Counted from the first letter of the stretch, positions 7,437 to 15,981 are shown. The stretch is 41,060 nucleotides of DNA from DATBIO01 sp036556965 (GCA_036556965.1 DATBIO010000033.1:1-41060), one strand, 5' to 3'. Numbers and translations are program-made. Notes: generated by a model not told the origin, from the sequence alone.

Positions 7437-10157
7437 GCGCGCGGCCGCCGCCTCCGTCTCGCAGCGGGTGAGCCACCGCGACAGGTCGTCGGCGGCAAGG
7501 TGGTTCTCGGCGAGGAGGACCTCCGCCACGCGCCCCTGGACCCGGCGCGCGCCGGCGAGGCCCTTCTCCAGCCACGGCCGCGAACGGCCGCAGGGGTCTC
7601 CTTCCAGCTCCGCCATCTGCACGTGCATGGCGGCCCGCTTCGTCTCCAGCTCGACGTCGTCCGGGTTCTCCCGGGCCAGGGCCTCCGCCAGCTCCACCGC
7701 CTCGCGGGTGGCCTCCGCGGCCGCCGCGGGCTGGCCCAGGGCCGCCAGCACCGCGCCCATGCGCCACAGGCTCTCCGCGCGGTCGGCCCGGTACGTCGCC
7801 GCGCTCTCCTTCCCCATGAGCCCCTCCGTGAGGGCCAGGCCGCGGCGGTGATGGACGAGCGCGGCGGGGAAGTCCTTCCGCCGGGCGAGGGCCTCCGCGA
7901 GATGGAACTCGGACACGGAGACGCCGTGCAGGGCGTCCGCGTCGGCGGCGTCCAGGGCCAGCAGCGCGCGGCCGACGGCCACCGCCTCCGTCAGGGTGGC
8001 CACGGCCTCGGAGAGCCGGCCCAGGCGCGCCTGGAGGTGGCCGACCCGCTGCAGGCTCACTCCCAGGTCGCGCCGGACGTTGATGTCGTCCGCCCCGGAC
8101 ACGGCGAGCGCCCGGTCGATGGCGAGCCCCCGGCCCGCCATCTCCAGCGCCTCCTCCAGGCGCCCCGCGTCGCGCAAGGCCCTGGCCGTGTAGTCGTAGG
8201 CGACGCCCAGGTCGCGCCGGGCGCCCTCGTCGCCCTTCTCGCGGTGGAGCTGCTCGGCCAGGACGACGACGCGGCGATAGCGTTCGATGGCGGCCGCCAC
8301 CTCCCCCGTCTCCAGCAGCACGTCGGAGAGGATGATGTTGGTCACCATCAGGTCCCGGCGTGCCCCCGGCGTGCCGGCGGTGGCCAGCTCCTCCGCGATC
8401 CGCGCCGAGCGCCGGAGCGTCTCCAGCGCTCCGCCTCGATCACCCAGGAACAGGCGGAGGCGTCCGATGCGGTTGAGGACGACGGAGACCGCGCGCCGCG
8501 TCTTCGGATCCTCCCCCGCCACCGCCTCGCGCAAGGCGAGGGCCCGCTCGTAGCTGGCCAGGGCACCCTGGTAGTCGCCGACGTTGGGGGCATCGGGCAG
8601 CCCCTGGACGTCCCCCACCCGCTGGTAGGCGGTGGCCAGCTCCTCCTGGAGCGCGCGGTCGCCCCCCGCTTCCCGGTCCAGGCGGTCGAGGTACTCGAGC
8701 GCCTTGGTGACCACGACCTGGCGCGCGTGCGTGGCGCCGGGCAAGGTCACGATGGCATCGTGCACGTCGAATATGAACGCGTTGGCCAGCTGCCGGACGT
8801 CCTCGAAGCGACGCTCGGCGCGCGCGCGCTCGATCCCGGCCACCCGCGCCTGCCAGGCGGTGCCGGCGATACCGGCCACCAGGCTCAGGAGGACGAGGGC
8901 GGCGGCGGCCACCGAGACGCGATGGCGCCGCACGAACTTGCCCGCGCGGTACGCGAGGGTGTCGGGCCGCGCGCGCACGGGCCGCCCGGAGAGGTGCCGG
9001 CGGACGTCGTCGGCGAGCTGCTCCACGGAGCCGTAGCGCCGGGCGGGCTCCTTGCGCAGGGCCATGAGCACGATGGTGTCGAGGTCGCCGGCCAGCTGGC
9101 GGCGGAGCTGCTCCGGCCGCGTCTCGCGCCGGGCCGCGATGGCCTCCACCGTCGCCGGCGGCCCCCCCGCCACGGCGGGCGCCGTCTCCGGGCGCCGGAT
9201 CACCTCGCTGGGGGCCGTGGGCGCCTCGTCGCGCACCGCCGCCAGCACCTCCTCCGGCGATTGCCCGCGCAGGCCGTGGGGGCGATGACCGGTCAGCAGC
9301 TCGTAGAGGAGGACGCCCAGCGAATACACGTCGGTGGCGGTGGTGACGGGTTCGCCCCTCGCCTGCTCCGGGCTCGCATAGTCCGGCGTCAGGAGGCGCA
9401 TCACCGTGATCGTGGCCTGCGCGTCCGCGGGCGCGGTGTCGGGGCGCAGGAGCTTGGCGATCCCGAAGTCCAGCAGCTTGGGCACGCCCTCCGCGGTGAC
9501 CAGGATGTTCCCGGGCTTGAGGTCGCGGTGGACGATGAGGTTCTGGTGCGCGTAGTGCACCGCGCCGCACACGCTCAGGAAGAGCTCCAGCCGCCGGCGC
9601 ACGCTGAGCCGGCGCTCGTCGCAGTACTCGCGGAGCGGCTCTCCGTCCACGTACTCCATGACGAAGAAGGGCCGCCCGTCGGGCGTGGTGCCGCCGTCGA
9701 GCAGGCGCGCGATGTGGGGATGCTCCAGGCGCGCCAGGATCTGGCGCTCCTCGTGGAAGCGCTGCAGCACGAGGCCCAGGTCCACGTCGGTGCGGATGAC
9801 CTTGACCGCGACCCTCTTCTCGAAGGCGTCGTCACCGCGCGCGGCGAGGTACACCTCGCCCATGCCCCCGCGCGCCACGCGGCGCAGGATCTGGTACGCG
9901 CCCAGGCGGAGGCCGGCGAGCCCGGGGTCCAGGGCCGTGAGGGCGGCGGGCGCCCCTCCTTCGGCCACCGGCGCGGGGCCGCCCGTGGCCAGGAAGGGGC
10001 CCATCGAGGCCTGGGCGGCGAGGAGCGAGGAGACCTCCGCCAGCAGCTCGGCGTCCTCGCCGCAGAGCCTTCGCAGGAGCGCCTCGCGCGCGTCCTCCGC
10101 GACGGACTGCGTCTCCTCGAAGAGCTCCTTCACCCGTTGCCAGCGTTCGGGCGTCAT
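7431..10157 (-). CDS. Membrane Ser/Thr protein kinase with C-terminal TPR region
   Basis: Kinase of 908 residues of the kind common in Acidobacteriota. The N-terminal 80 residues (MTPERWQRVKEL...) are a helical leader. The Hanks-type kinase domain follows, from about 86 to 390: glycine loop RGGMGEVY (about 96-103), ATP lysine Lys119, catalytic HRDLKPGN (Asp212), DFG 230-232 and APE-like SPEQ. One membrane helix lies at about 413-434. About 470 C-terminal residues form helical TPR-like repeats (GDYQGALASYERALALRE is one), predicted to lie outside the membrane as an interaction or sensing part. All catalytic residues are present, so it should be active. The start at 10157 gives the family's usual N-terminus. 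It is divergent from the GntR gene. Confidence 0.94.
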   Translation of the reverse strand: MTPERWQRVKELFEETQSVAEDAREALLRRLCGEDAELLAEVSSLLAAQASMGPFLATGGPAPVAEGGAPAALTALDPGLAGLRLGAYQILRRVARGGMGEVYLAARGDDAFEKRVAVKVIRTDVDLGLVLQRFHEERQILARLEHPHIARLLDGGTTPDGRPFFVMEYVDGEPLREYCDERRLSVRRRLELFLSVCGAVHYAHQNLIVHRDLKPGNILVTAEGVPKLLDFGIAKLLRPDTAPADAQATITVMRLLTPDYASPEQARGEPVTTATDVYSLGVLLYELLTGHRPHGLRGQSPEEVLAAVRDEAPTAPSEVIRRPETAPAVAGGPPATVEAIAARRETRPEQLRRQLAGDLDTIVLMALRKEPARRYGSVEQLADDVRRHLSGRPVRARPDTLAYRAGKFVRRHRVSVAAAALVLLSLVAGIAGTAWQARVAGIERARAERRFEDVRQLANAFIFDVHDAIVTLPGATHARQVVVTKALEYLDRLDREAGGDRALQEELATAYQRVGDVQGLPDAPNVGDYQGALASYERALALREAVAGEDPKTRRAVSVVLNRIGRLRLFLGDRGGALETLRRSARIAEELATAGTPGARRDLMVTNIILSDVLLETGEVAAAIERYRRVVVLAEQLHREKGDEGARRDLGVAYDYTARALRDAGRLEEALEMAGRGLAIDRALAVSGADDINVRRDLGVSLQRVGHLQARLGRLSEAVATLTEAVAVGRALLALDAADADALHGVSVSEFHLAEALARRKDFPAALVHHRRGLALTEGLMGKESAATYRADRAESLWRMGAVLAALGQPAAAAEATREAVELAEALARENPDDVELETKRAAMHVQMAELEGDPCGRSRPWLEKGLAGARRVQGRVAEVLLAENHLAADDLSRWLTRCETEAAAARD

Positions 10158-10184
10158 CGAAGTCCAGACCTGATGGGGACAGGG

Positions 10185-10190
10185 ATTGTA
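10185..10190 (-). promoter_or_regulatory. Candidate -10 box for the TPR kinase gene
   Basis: On the minus strand TACAAT lies 27 bases before the ATG at 10157, giving a short leader. No convincing -35 is seen. Confidence 0.35.
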
Positions 10191-10235
10191 CTCGGCGGCG
10201 TCCGGCGCCCGCGGCGACGGGCCCGCACCCGGCCC

Positions 10236-10266
10236 TTGACTTCCCTCGCCGCTTGCTGTGTACTGT
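10236..10266 (+). promoter_or_regulatory. Promoter of the GntR regulator operon
   Basis: TTGACT at 10236-10241 is a near-consensus -35. It is followed by TGTACT (10259-10264, 17-base spacer) or TACTGT (10261-10266, 19-base spacer) as -10. The ATG at 10274 lies at or next to the expected transcription start. The -10 is buried in the operator palindrome. Confidence 0.5.
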
Positions 10267-10274
10267 ATACAGTA
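10261..10274. promoter_or_regulatory. Palindromic operator overlapping the GntR start codon
   Basis: TACTGTATACAGTA is a perfect 14-base palindrome. Its core TGTATACA matches the style of operators bound by FCD-type GntR regulators (an inner GTATAC is common). It covers the -10 region and the first base of the regulator's start codon, so autorepression is the simple reading. Confidence 0.65.
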
Positions 10275-10951
10275 TGTCGATCGGCCTGCCTCTCGCCCGC
10301 AGCAACCTGAGCGATTCCGCGGCCAGCGCGCTGAGGCTGATGATCGTGGACGGCCGGCTTCCCGCGGGCGAGCGCATCAACGAGGTGCAGCTCTCGCAGG
10401 AGCTGGGGGTGAGCCGCACTCCGCTGCGCGAGGCCCTCGCGCGCCTCGTGACGGAGGGAACGCTCAGGGCCGTTCCGCGGCTCGGCTACTTCGTGCGCCC
10501 CCTGAGCCTCGAGGAGTTCGAGCAGGTCTACGCCATTCGGCCGATCCTCGATCCGGCCGCGCTGCGGCTGGCCGGCGTGCCCGACGCGGAGCGCCTGGCC
10601 CGCCTCGGGGAGCTCAACCGCAAGCTCGCCGCCGCGCGCGATGCCGAGGCGGCGATCGCTCTCGACGACGGCTGGCACCTCGAGCTGCTCGCCCACTGCC
10701 CCAACCGTGTGCTCCTCGAGCTGATCGAGAACATGATGATGCGCACGCGCCGCTACGAGATCGCGCTCATGCGCGAAGCGCCAGGCGTCGTGCGCGCGAG
10801 CGCGGACCATCGGCGCATCCTGGCCGCGCTGCGCAGGAACGACCTGGGCGGCGCGTGTGCCGCCCTCAAACACAACCTCAAGAGCGGGCGCGCGCCCATC
10901 GTGGAATGGCTGCGACGGCGCCGCCCGGTGCCGGTCATGGAGGACGCATGA
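10274..10951 (+). CDS. GntR family transcriptional regulator, FadR/FCD subfamily
   Basis: DNA-binding regulator of 225 residues. The N-terminal winged helix covers about residues 10-75 and has the GntR signature GRLPAGERINEVQLSQELGV followed by SRTPLREALARLVTEG. A C-terminal FCD ligand-binding domain (about 85-215) is all-helical and contains Asp and His residues able to bind a metal, for example DDGWHLELL and ADHRRIL. FCD regulators usually sense organic acids or their amides. I chose the ATG at 10274 because it begins just after the palindrome and the N-terminus then aligns with the family. It is translationally coupled (ATGA) to the serine-hydrolase gene, which is its likely target. Confidence 0.93.
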   Translation: MSIGLPLARSNLSDSAASALRLMIVDGRLPAGERINEVQLSQELGVSRTPLREALARLVTEGTLRAVPRLGYFVRPLSLEEFEQVYAIRPILDPAALRLAGVPDAERLARLGELNRKLAAARDAEAAIALDDGWHLELLAHCPNRVLLELIENMMMRTRRYEIALMREAPGVVRASADHRRILAALRRNDLGGACAALKHNLKSGRAPIVEWLRRRRPVPVMEDA

Positions 10952-12753
10952 AGCCGATCCGCGCCCTGGGCGTCGCCCTGGCGGTGGCCACGGGCTCAGC
11001 GGGCGCCGCTGCGCACGCGGGGCCGGCCGACGAGGACCTGACCGGGGTATGGGCCTTCGAGACGCAGCTTGGCCCCGCCTTCCCGGACGAGCTGGTCGTC
11101 GAACGGGACGGCGGCCATTGGCGGGGAAGGCTCGGCGGCGCCCGGGCGGCGGCGGGGGGCGAGGGCATCCGCCTCTCGTTCCCGGGCGCGGTCGGGCGGT
11201 TCCAGGGCAGGCTGCGCGGCGACGGAGCCGCCATCGACGGCTTCTGGGTGCAGCCCGCCACCCGATGGGGCTACGGGTTCGCCACCCCCGTTGTCCTGAC
11301 CGGCAGCGCAGCCGGCGGGTGGCGTGGGGTGGTGAAGCCATTCGCGGCCCGCTTCCGGCTCTACCTGCGCGTGTTCCACACCGACAAGGACGGCCTCGTG
11401 GGCGCCTTTCGCGATCCAGAGCGGCGCCTGACCGGAGGAGCGGGCCAGTACCGGGTCACGCGGGAGGGGGACGCCGTGTACTTCACCGCGCGCCCCGACC
11501 CCGCGCGGCCGGAGATCCGCCACACGGCGGCCCTCGTGCGCGGCCCGGACCGGCTTCGCATCCATTGGCCGCCCCTCGATCGCACGATCGAGCTCACGCG
11601 CGCGACCCCGCGCCAGCTCGCCGGCGCGTTTCCTCGTCCGCCCGGCGGGGCGGGTTACGAGTACCGCCGGCCGGAGGCCACCGACGACGGCTGGACCACG
11701 GCGCGCGCGGCGGCGGTCGGCGTCGACGAGGGTGCGCTGGCGCGCCTGGTGCAACGGCTGAGCGAGGCCGACCCCTTCGCCGGGCGGCCCGCCCTCATCC
11801 ACTCGCTGCTGGTGGCGCACGGCGGGAAGCTCGTGCTCGAGGAGTACTTCTTCGGATTCGACCGTGACACGACGCACGACATCCGCTCGGCGGGCAAGAC
11901 CTACGCCTCGGTCATGCTGGGCGCGGCGATGTCGAAGGGCGCGAAGCTGGCGCCCGACACGAAGGTCTACGAGCTGCTCGCGGGAATGGGACCCTTCGCC
12001 CGCGCCGACCCACGCAAGATGAAGGTGACGCTGGCCCACCTCATGACCCACACCTCGGGCCTGGCCTGCAACGACTACGACGACGATTCACCCGGCAACG
12101 AAGACACCCTGCAGGGCCAGTCCGCGCAGCCCGACTGGTGGAAGTACGCGCTGGACCTGCCGCTGGCGCACGAGCCGGGGACGCGCTACGCGTACTGCTC
12201 GGCGGGCACGAACCTCGTGGGCGGGGCGCTCACGGCGGTTACGGGGACGTGGCTGCCCGAGCTGTTCGACGCCAGTGTCGCGCGCCCCCTCCAGTTCGGC
12301 ACCTATCACTGGAACCTCATGCCGACCGAGGAGGGCTACCTCGGCGGCGGCGCCCACCTGAGGCCGCGCGACCTGCTGAAGGTGGGCCAGGCCTATCTGG
12401 GCGGCGGGGTGTGGAACGGCCGCCGCATCGTCGATGCCGCGTGGGTGTCGCGCTCGACCTCTGCGCAGCTGAGGGTCTCGCCGGTGACGACGGGACTGAC
12501 ACCGGAAGAGTTTCGCAACTCCTACGCCGAGGCCGACGAAGGCCTGGCCTGGCACCTGAGCGGCGTGCGGTCCGCCACGCGGGCGCACTTCGCGTATGTG
12601 GCGAGCGGCAACGGCGGCCAGCTCCTGATCGTCGTCCCGGAGCTCGACCTCGCCGTGGTCTTCACCGGCGGCAACTACGGGCAGGGCGGGATCTGGAGCC
12701 GCTGGGCCGACGAGATCGTCGGCGGAGAGATCATTCCGGCGATCCGCCCCTAG
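10948..12753 (+). CDS. Secreted serine hydrolase with beta-lactamase/PBP fold
   Basis: Exported protein of 601 residues with a signal peptide (about 1-27). A beta-rich N-terminal half of about 270 residues has no family I recognise. The C-terminal half is a class C beta-lactamase/esterase-like domain with nucleophile motif SAGK (Ser314, Lys317), followed by HLMTHTSGL typical of the family. The second motif, usually YxN, reads YCS (Tyr416 to Ser418), and the third reads NGG near the C-terminus. Such enzymes include esterases, D-aminopeptidases and peptidoglycan hydrolases more often than true beta-lactamases. The substrate is unknown. Coupling to an FCD-type GntR regulator suggests induction by a small organic acid or amide. 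Confidence 0.88.
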   Translation: MKPIRALGVALAVATGSAGAAAHAGPADEDLTGVWAFETQLGPAFPDELVVERDGGHWRGRLGGARAAAGGEGIRLSFPGAVGRFQGRLRGDGAAIDGFWVQPATRWGYGFATPVVLTGSAAGGWRGVVKPFAARFRLYLRVFHTDKDGLVGAFRDPERRLTGGAGQYRVTREGDAVYFTARPDPARPEIRHTAALVRGPDRLRIHWPPLDRTIELTRATPRQLAGAFPRPPGGAGYEYRRPEATDDGWTTARAAAVGVDEGALARLVQRLSEADPFAGRPALIHSLLVAHGGKLVLEEYFFGFDRDTTHDIRSAGKTYASVMLGAAMSKGAKLAPDTKVYELLAGMGPFARADPRKMKVTLAHLMTHTSGLACNDYDDDSPGNEDTLQGQSAQPDWWKYALDLPLAHEPGTRYAYCSAGTNLVGGALTAVTGTWLPELFDASVARPLQFGTYHWNLMPTEEGYLGGGAHLRPRDLLKVGQAYLGGGVWNGRRIVDAAWVSRSTSAQLRVSPVTTGLTPEEFRNSYAEADEGLAWHLSGVRSATRAHFAYVASGNGGQLLIVVPELDLAVVFTGGNYGQGGIWSRWADEIVGGEIIPAIRP

Positions 12754-14105
12754 GTCCCGGGCCGAGGCGCCGCCGGGAAGCCGACGGGCACCAGGGCCTG
12801 CTGCTCGGTGGCGGCGGGGGTGGCGCGCCAGCGCACCTCGGCCCCGGACACGCGCAGGCCCGGAGGCAGCGCGGGCGTGAAGGCGTCGAGCGCGACCAGG
12901 ACCTCGTCGCCCGCGCCCAGGCCCCCCAGCACTTCCGCCGCGAAGCGCCGTCCGTCCTCGCCGCGCAGGGTGATGCCCACCACGGGCAGGTCGGCGGACG
13001 TGCGCGCGACGACGCGCAGGACCTCCTCCTCCACGAATAGCGCGACGGGCGCGGAGGCGAGAGGCGGCTCGGGGCGCGGCGCGGGCAGCGTGGCCGCCGC
13101 GGGGGCGCCGGTGGCGGGGGACCAGGGGCCGCGCAGGGCGAGCACGAGGAGGCCGCCCCCGAGCAGGGCGGCGGCCAGGCCCGCCCGCCGCCGCCAGCCA
13201 GGCGGTGGCGGCGGGGCCGAGGCGCGCGGCGCGGCGGCGACCGCCTCGAGCAGGTCCTGGGCGGTGGGCCGCCGGCGCGGGTCCTTCTCCAGGGCGCGGA
13301 GGAGGAGGTCGTCGAGGGCGGCGGGGACCTCCGGCCGCAGCGCACGCAGCGGCTGCGGGGCCTCTTCCAGGTGGGCCTTCATCCAGCGGGCAGGGGGCGC
13401 GTCCCGCGCCACCGCGAAGGGGAAGCGGTTGCCCGCGAAGACGAGGTACAGGGTGAGGGCCAGCGAATACACGTCGGAGGCGGGCGAGGCGGGGGCGCCG
13501 TTGATGATCTCGGGCGCGGCGAACTGCGGCGTTCCCGCGAGCACGCCCGTGGCCGTCACCCGCGTGGAGTCGAGGGCGCGGCTGATGCCGAAGTCGCCGA
13601 GCTTGGCCGCGGGACGGCCGGACCGCGGCAGGAGGATGTTGGCGGGCTTGATGTCGCGGTGGACGACCTCCGCCTCGTGGGCCAGCCGCAGGCCCTCCGC
13701 CAGGGCCGCCGCCAGCTCCAGCCCCTCGGCCAGGGAGAAGGGGCGCCCCTCGCGCGCGCGCGCCGCCAGCGCGTGGCCCAGGTCCGGCCCGTCCACCAGC
13801 TCCATCTCGATCCAGGCCAGGCTGCCGCGCAGGAAGGCGCTGTAGGTGCGCACGATGAAGGGCGAGGCGAGCCGCTGCGCGCAGCGCACCTCCTGGCGGA
13901 ACCGCCGCTCCTCCTCGGGGCGCAGCCGCGGGAAGACCTTGAGGGCCAGGTCGTCGGCCACCGCCCGGCAGTGCGCGCGCACGAGCACGGCGGAGGCGCC
14001 GCGGCCCAGCTCGAACCAGCCGTCGTAGCGCTCCGCCCAGACCGCGTCGGCGAGGCAGAGCGCGTGCAGTCCGTCGGTGACGGGCGGCGCCCCGCTCCCG
14101 CTCAC
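12750..14105 (-). CDS. Membrane Ser/Thr protein kinase coupled to a sigma-54 activator
   Basis: Hanks-type kinase of 451 residues. The kinase domain (about 27-290) has glycine loop LGRGASAV, ATP lysine Lys56, catalytic HRDIKPAN (149-156), DFG 171-173 and APE in FAAPEI. One membrane helix (about 308-325) follows a Pro-rich linker. About 120 extracytoplasmic residues end the protein and look beta-rich (VEEEVLRVVARTSADLPVVGITLRG), probably a sensor part. The start is the GTG at 14105, which overlaps the stop of the sigma-54 activator gene (GTGA). The open frame upstream of it is only the antisense-like shadow of that gene. The tight coupling suggests that the kinase phosphorylates or otherwise controls the activator. 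Its stop overlaps the convergent hydrolase stop region. Confidence 0.92.
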   Translation of the reverse strand: MSGSGAPPVTDGLHALCLADAVWAERYDGWFELGRGASAVLVRAHCRAVADDLALKVFPRLRPEEERRFRQEVRCAQRLASPFIVRTYSAFLRGSLAWIEMELVDGPDLGHALAARAREGRPFSLAEGLELAAALAEGLRLAHEAEVVHRDIKPANILLPRSGRPAAKLGDFGISRALDSTRVTATGVLAGTPQFAAPEIINGAPASPASDVYSLALTLYLVFAGNRFPFAVARDAPPARWMKAHLEEAPQPLRALRPEVPAALDDLLLRALEKDPRRRPTAQDLLEAVAAAPRASAPPPPPGWRRRAGLAAALLGGGLLVLALRGPWSPATGAPAAATLPAPRPEPPLASAPVALFVEEEVLRVVARTSADLPVVGITLRGEDGRRFAAEVLGGLGAGDEVLVALDAFTPALPPGLRVSGAEVRWRATPAATEQQALVPVGFPAAPRPGT

Positions 14106-15733
14106 CTCCGCGGCGGCTCCGTGGGCCGCAGGCCGTGCCGGTGCAGGTGGCGGTAGAGGGTGGCGGCCGAGATGCCCATCCCGCGCGCGGCCTCGGGCAC
14201 GTTCCAGTGGCACAGCTCGAGCCGCTGCACGAGGAAGTCGCGCTCGAAGGTCTCGCGCGCGTCGCGCAGGGATCCCCCCACCGCGTCCTCCGCGAAGCGG
14301 GCGGCGGTGGCGCTGGGCGGGGCGAGGACCTCCGGGCACCGGCGGGACAGGCCACGCAGGTCGATCTCCGCCCCGGGCCGGCAATGGCTGACGAGGGCGG
14401 CGCACACGCCGGCCAGCTCGCGCACGTTGCCCGGCCACTCGTAGGCGAGGAGGGCGCGCAGCGCCGCCGCGGTCAGGCCGCGCGTCTTCTTCTGCAGGGA
14501 CTTCTCCGCCTCGGCCAGGAAATGGGCGAGCAGGGGCCGCACGTCCACCGAGCGGCGGGCCAGGGGGGTGAGGCGGATGGTCAGCGGCTTGAGCCGATGG
14601 TAGAGGTCGCGGCGGAAGCGGCCCTGTCGCACCACCGCCTCCAGGTCGCGGCTGGTGGCGGCCAGGAGCTGCACGTCCACGGGGTGCGCGCGCACCTCTC
14701 CCACGGGCAGCACCGTCCAGTGGTCCAGGACCTTGAGCAGCAGCTCCTGCCCGGCGGGCGGCAGCTCCCCGATCTCGTCGAGGAACAGGGTGCCCTCGTG
14801 CGCGCCGCGGAAGAGGCCGGGGGCGGGATCGGTGGCCCCGGTGAAGGCGCCGCGGGCGTGGCCGAAGAGCGTGGTCTGGACCAGGTCCCCGGACAGCCCG
14901 GCGCAGTTGTACTCGAGGAAGGGGCCGCGGGCCCGGCGCGGCGAATAGTAATGAAGATAGCGCGCCACCAGGTCCTTGCCCGTGCCCGTCTCCCCCAGGA
15001 TAAGGACGGGCCGGGGGTTGCGCGCCACCGTGCCCGGCAGGTACGTCTCGTGGAGCTCGGCGCGCAGGCGGCTCATCTCCTCGCTGTCGCCGATGATCTC
15101 CGGGGCCTTGATCCAGCCCTGCCGGTGCAGGCGCCGGTAGTCCTCCTCCAGCTCGCGGTAGCGCTGCTCCGCGGTGAGGAAGAGGCCGAAGGCGTGGCCC
15201 AGCGCCGTGGCGTACCCCTGCACGAATGGGACGTCGCGGCCCGAGTAGCCGCCGGGTCCGGGGCGCGTCTGGAAGTAGAGGACGGCGAGCACGGAGCGCG
15301 TCCAGGGATCGGTCACCGGCGCGCAGAGCACGGAATGGGGCCGGCCGTGCAGGGAGGCGGTCTCGGAGGCCAGCCGCCCGTCGAGGTGCGAGTTCTCCAC
15401 CAGCTGCGGCTCGCCCGTCTCCACCGCCTGGCGGATGCGCGAGGGGCTGACCCCGTCCACCGACTCGCCCACCAGGCAGGCGCGCACCTCCTCGAAGGAG
15501 AGGCCGTCGGCGCGCACGCGCTCGAGCTGCAGCGGCCGCGCGGCCTTCACGCGCAGCAGCAGGGCCTTCTCCGCGCCGAACGCGCGCACGGCCTGCGCGA
15601 ACGACTCCTCGAGGGCCACCGTGGGATCGCGTGAGGACCCGAGCACCTCGAGCGCGGTGGTGAGGGCGCGGAGGAGGTCGTGGCTGCGCGCCCCCGTGGG
15701 CGTCGGCGAGTCGCTCACGACGGGGTGGGGCAT
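14102..15733 (-). CDS. Sigma-54-dependent activator with GAF, AAA+ and Fis domains
   Basis: Enhancer-binding protein of 543 residues. Domains in order: a GAF-like sensor (about 25-190), an AAA+ sigma-54 interaction domain (about 210-445) and a Fis-type helix-turn-helix (about 500-535, with ARGMGISAATLYRHL). The AAA+ domain has Walker A GETGTGKD (247-254), the sigma-54 contact loop GAFTGA (295-300), Walker B LFLDE (316-320) and WPGNVREL (433-440), so it should be active. It has no receiver domain, so it is not a classical response regulator; the coupled Ser/Thr kinase is the obvious input. The ATG at 15733 sits just after a good -10 box. It is divergent from the envelope operon at 16010, its likely target. 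Confidence 0.95.
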   Translation of the reverse strand: MPHPVVSDSPTPTGARSHDLLRALTTALEVLGSSRDPTVALEESFAQAVRAFGAEKALLLRVKAARPLQLERVRADGLSFEEVRACLVGESVDGVSPSRIRQAVETGEPQLVENSHLDGRLASETASLHGRPHSVLCAPVTDPWTRSVLAVLYFQTRPGPGGYSGRDVPFVQGYATALGHAFGLFLTAEQRYRELEEDYRRLHRQGWIKAPEIIGDSEEMSRLRAELHETYLPGTVARNPRPVLILGETGTGKDLVARYLHYYSPRRARGPFLEYNCAGLSGDLVQTTLFGHARGAFTGATDPAPGLFRGAHEGTLFLDEIGELPPAGQELLLKVLDHWTVLPVGEVRAHPVDVQLLAATSRDLEAVVRQGRFRRDLYHRLKPLTIRLTPLARRSVDVRPLLAHFLAEAEKSLQKKTRGLTAAALRALLAYEWPGNVRELAGVCAALVSHCRPGAEIDLRGLSRRCPEVLAPPSATAARFAEDAVGGSLRDARETFERDFLVQRLELCHWNVPEAARGMGISAATLYRHLHRHGLRPTEPPRR

Positions 15734-15741
15734 GGTGGTCG

Positions 15742-15771
15742 AATCTAACCACTCACGACGCGGCGCCTCAA
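15742..15771 (-). promoter_or_regulatory. Sigma-70-type promoter of the sigma-54 activator gene
   Basis: On the minus strand TTGAGG (15766-15771) and TAGATT (15742-15747) are separated by 18 bases. TAGATT is only eight bases before the ATG at 15733 and no Shine-Dalgarno lies between, so the message is probably leaderless. Confidence 0.55.
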
Positions 15772-15801
15772 GGAAAACCGCGGCGCGCGACGCGCGGGCG
15801 C

Positions 15802-15828
15802 TCGCAGGGTTGCGTCGCAATCCTGCGA
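15802..15828. promoter_or_regulatory. 27-base inverted repeat, candidate enhancer site for the sigma-54 activator
   Basis: Arms of 13 bases (15802-15814 and 15816-15828) around a single central T match at 12 of 13 positions. The inner core is TTGCG-T-CGCAA and the outer ends are TCGCAGG and CCTGCGA. It lies between the activator gene and the divergent envelope operon. Its centre is about 90 bases before the predicted sigma-54 transcription start, a normal enhancer distance. A second, lower-complexity dyad, CGCGCG-A-CGCGCG, sits beside it at 15784-15796. Confidence 0.65.
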
Positions 15829-15879
15829 CACGGGCAGCGGAGGGCGCCCACGGGACGCGCATTCACGGGCCGCCGGCGC

Positions 15880-15894
15880 TGGCCGGTCGCTTGC
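15880..15894 (+). promoter_or_regulatory. Sigma-54 (-24/-12) promoter of the envelope operon
   Basis: TGGCCGGTCGCTTGC follows the sigma-54 pattern TGGC...TTGC with the invariant GG and GC exactly ten bases apart; the consensus A after TGGC is replaced by C. Transcription would start near 15906, about 100 bases before the GTG of the first envelope gene. The matching activator gene is immediately upstream and divergent. Confidence 0.6.
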
Positions 15895-15975
15895 AGGAGA
15901 AGGCGCGTCATGCCATCGACCCCGAGGAGGAGCTAAGCGCGGGTAGCGGGTGGACGGCGGTGGGCCGCGAGTTGC

Positions 15976-15981
15976 TAGAAT
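15976..15981 (+). promoter_or_regulatory. Second, sigma-70-like -10 box before the envelope operon
   Basis: TAGAAT lies 28 bases before the GTG at 16010. There is no clear -35. It could give a basal level of expression in addition to the sigma-54 promoter at 15880. Confidence 0.35.

Noticed and set aside
7500..10310. A 936-codon open frame on the plus strand opposite the TPR kinase
   Set aside because: High GC removes stop codons on the opposite strand. The kinase frame has all catalytic residues; this one has none and a His/Gly/Arg-rich composition.
12750..15752. Extension of the second kinase to 1000 residues
   Set aside because: The upstream 550 codons overlap the sigma-54 activator in another frame and are low complexity. 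The GTG at 14105 gives a normal kinase N-terminus.
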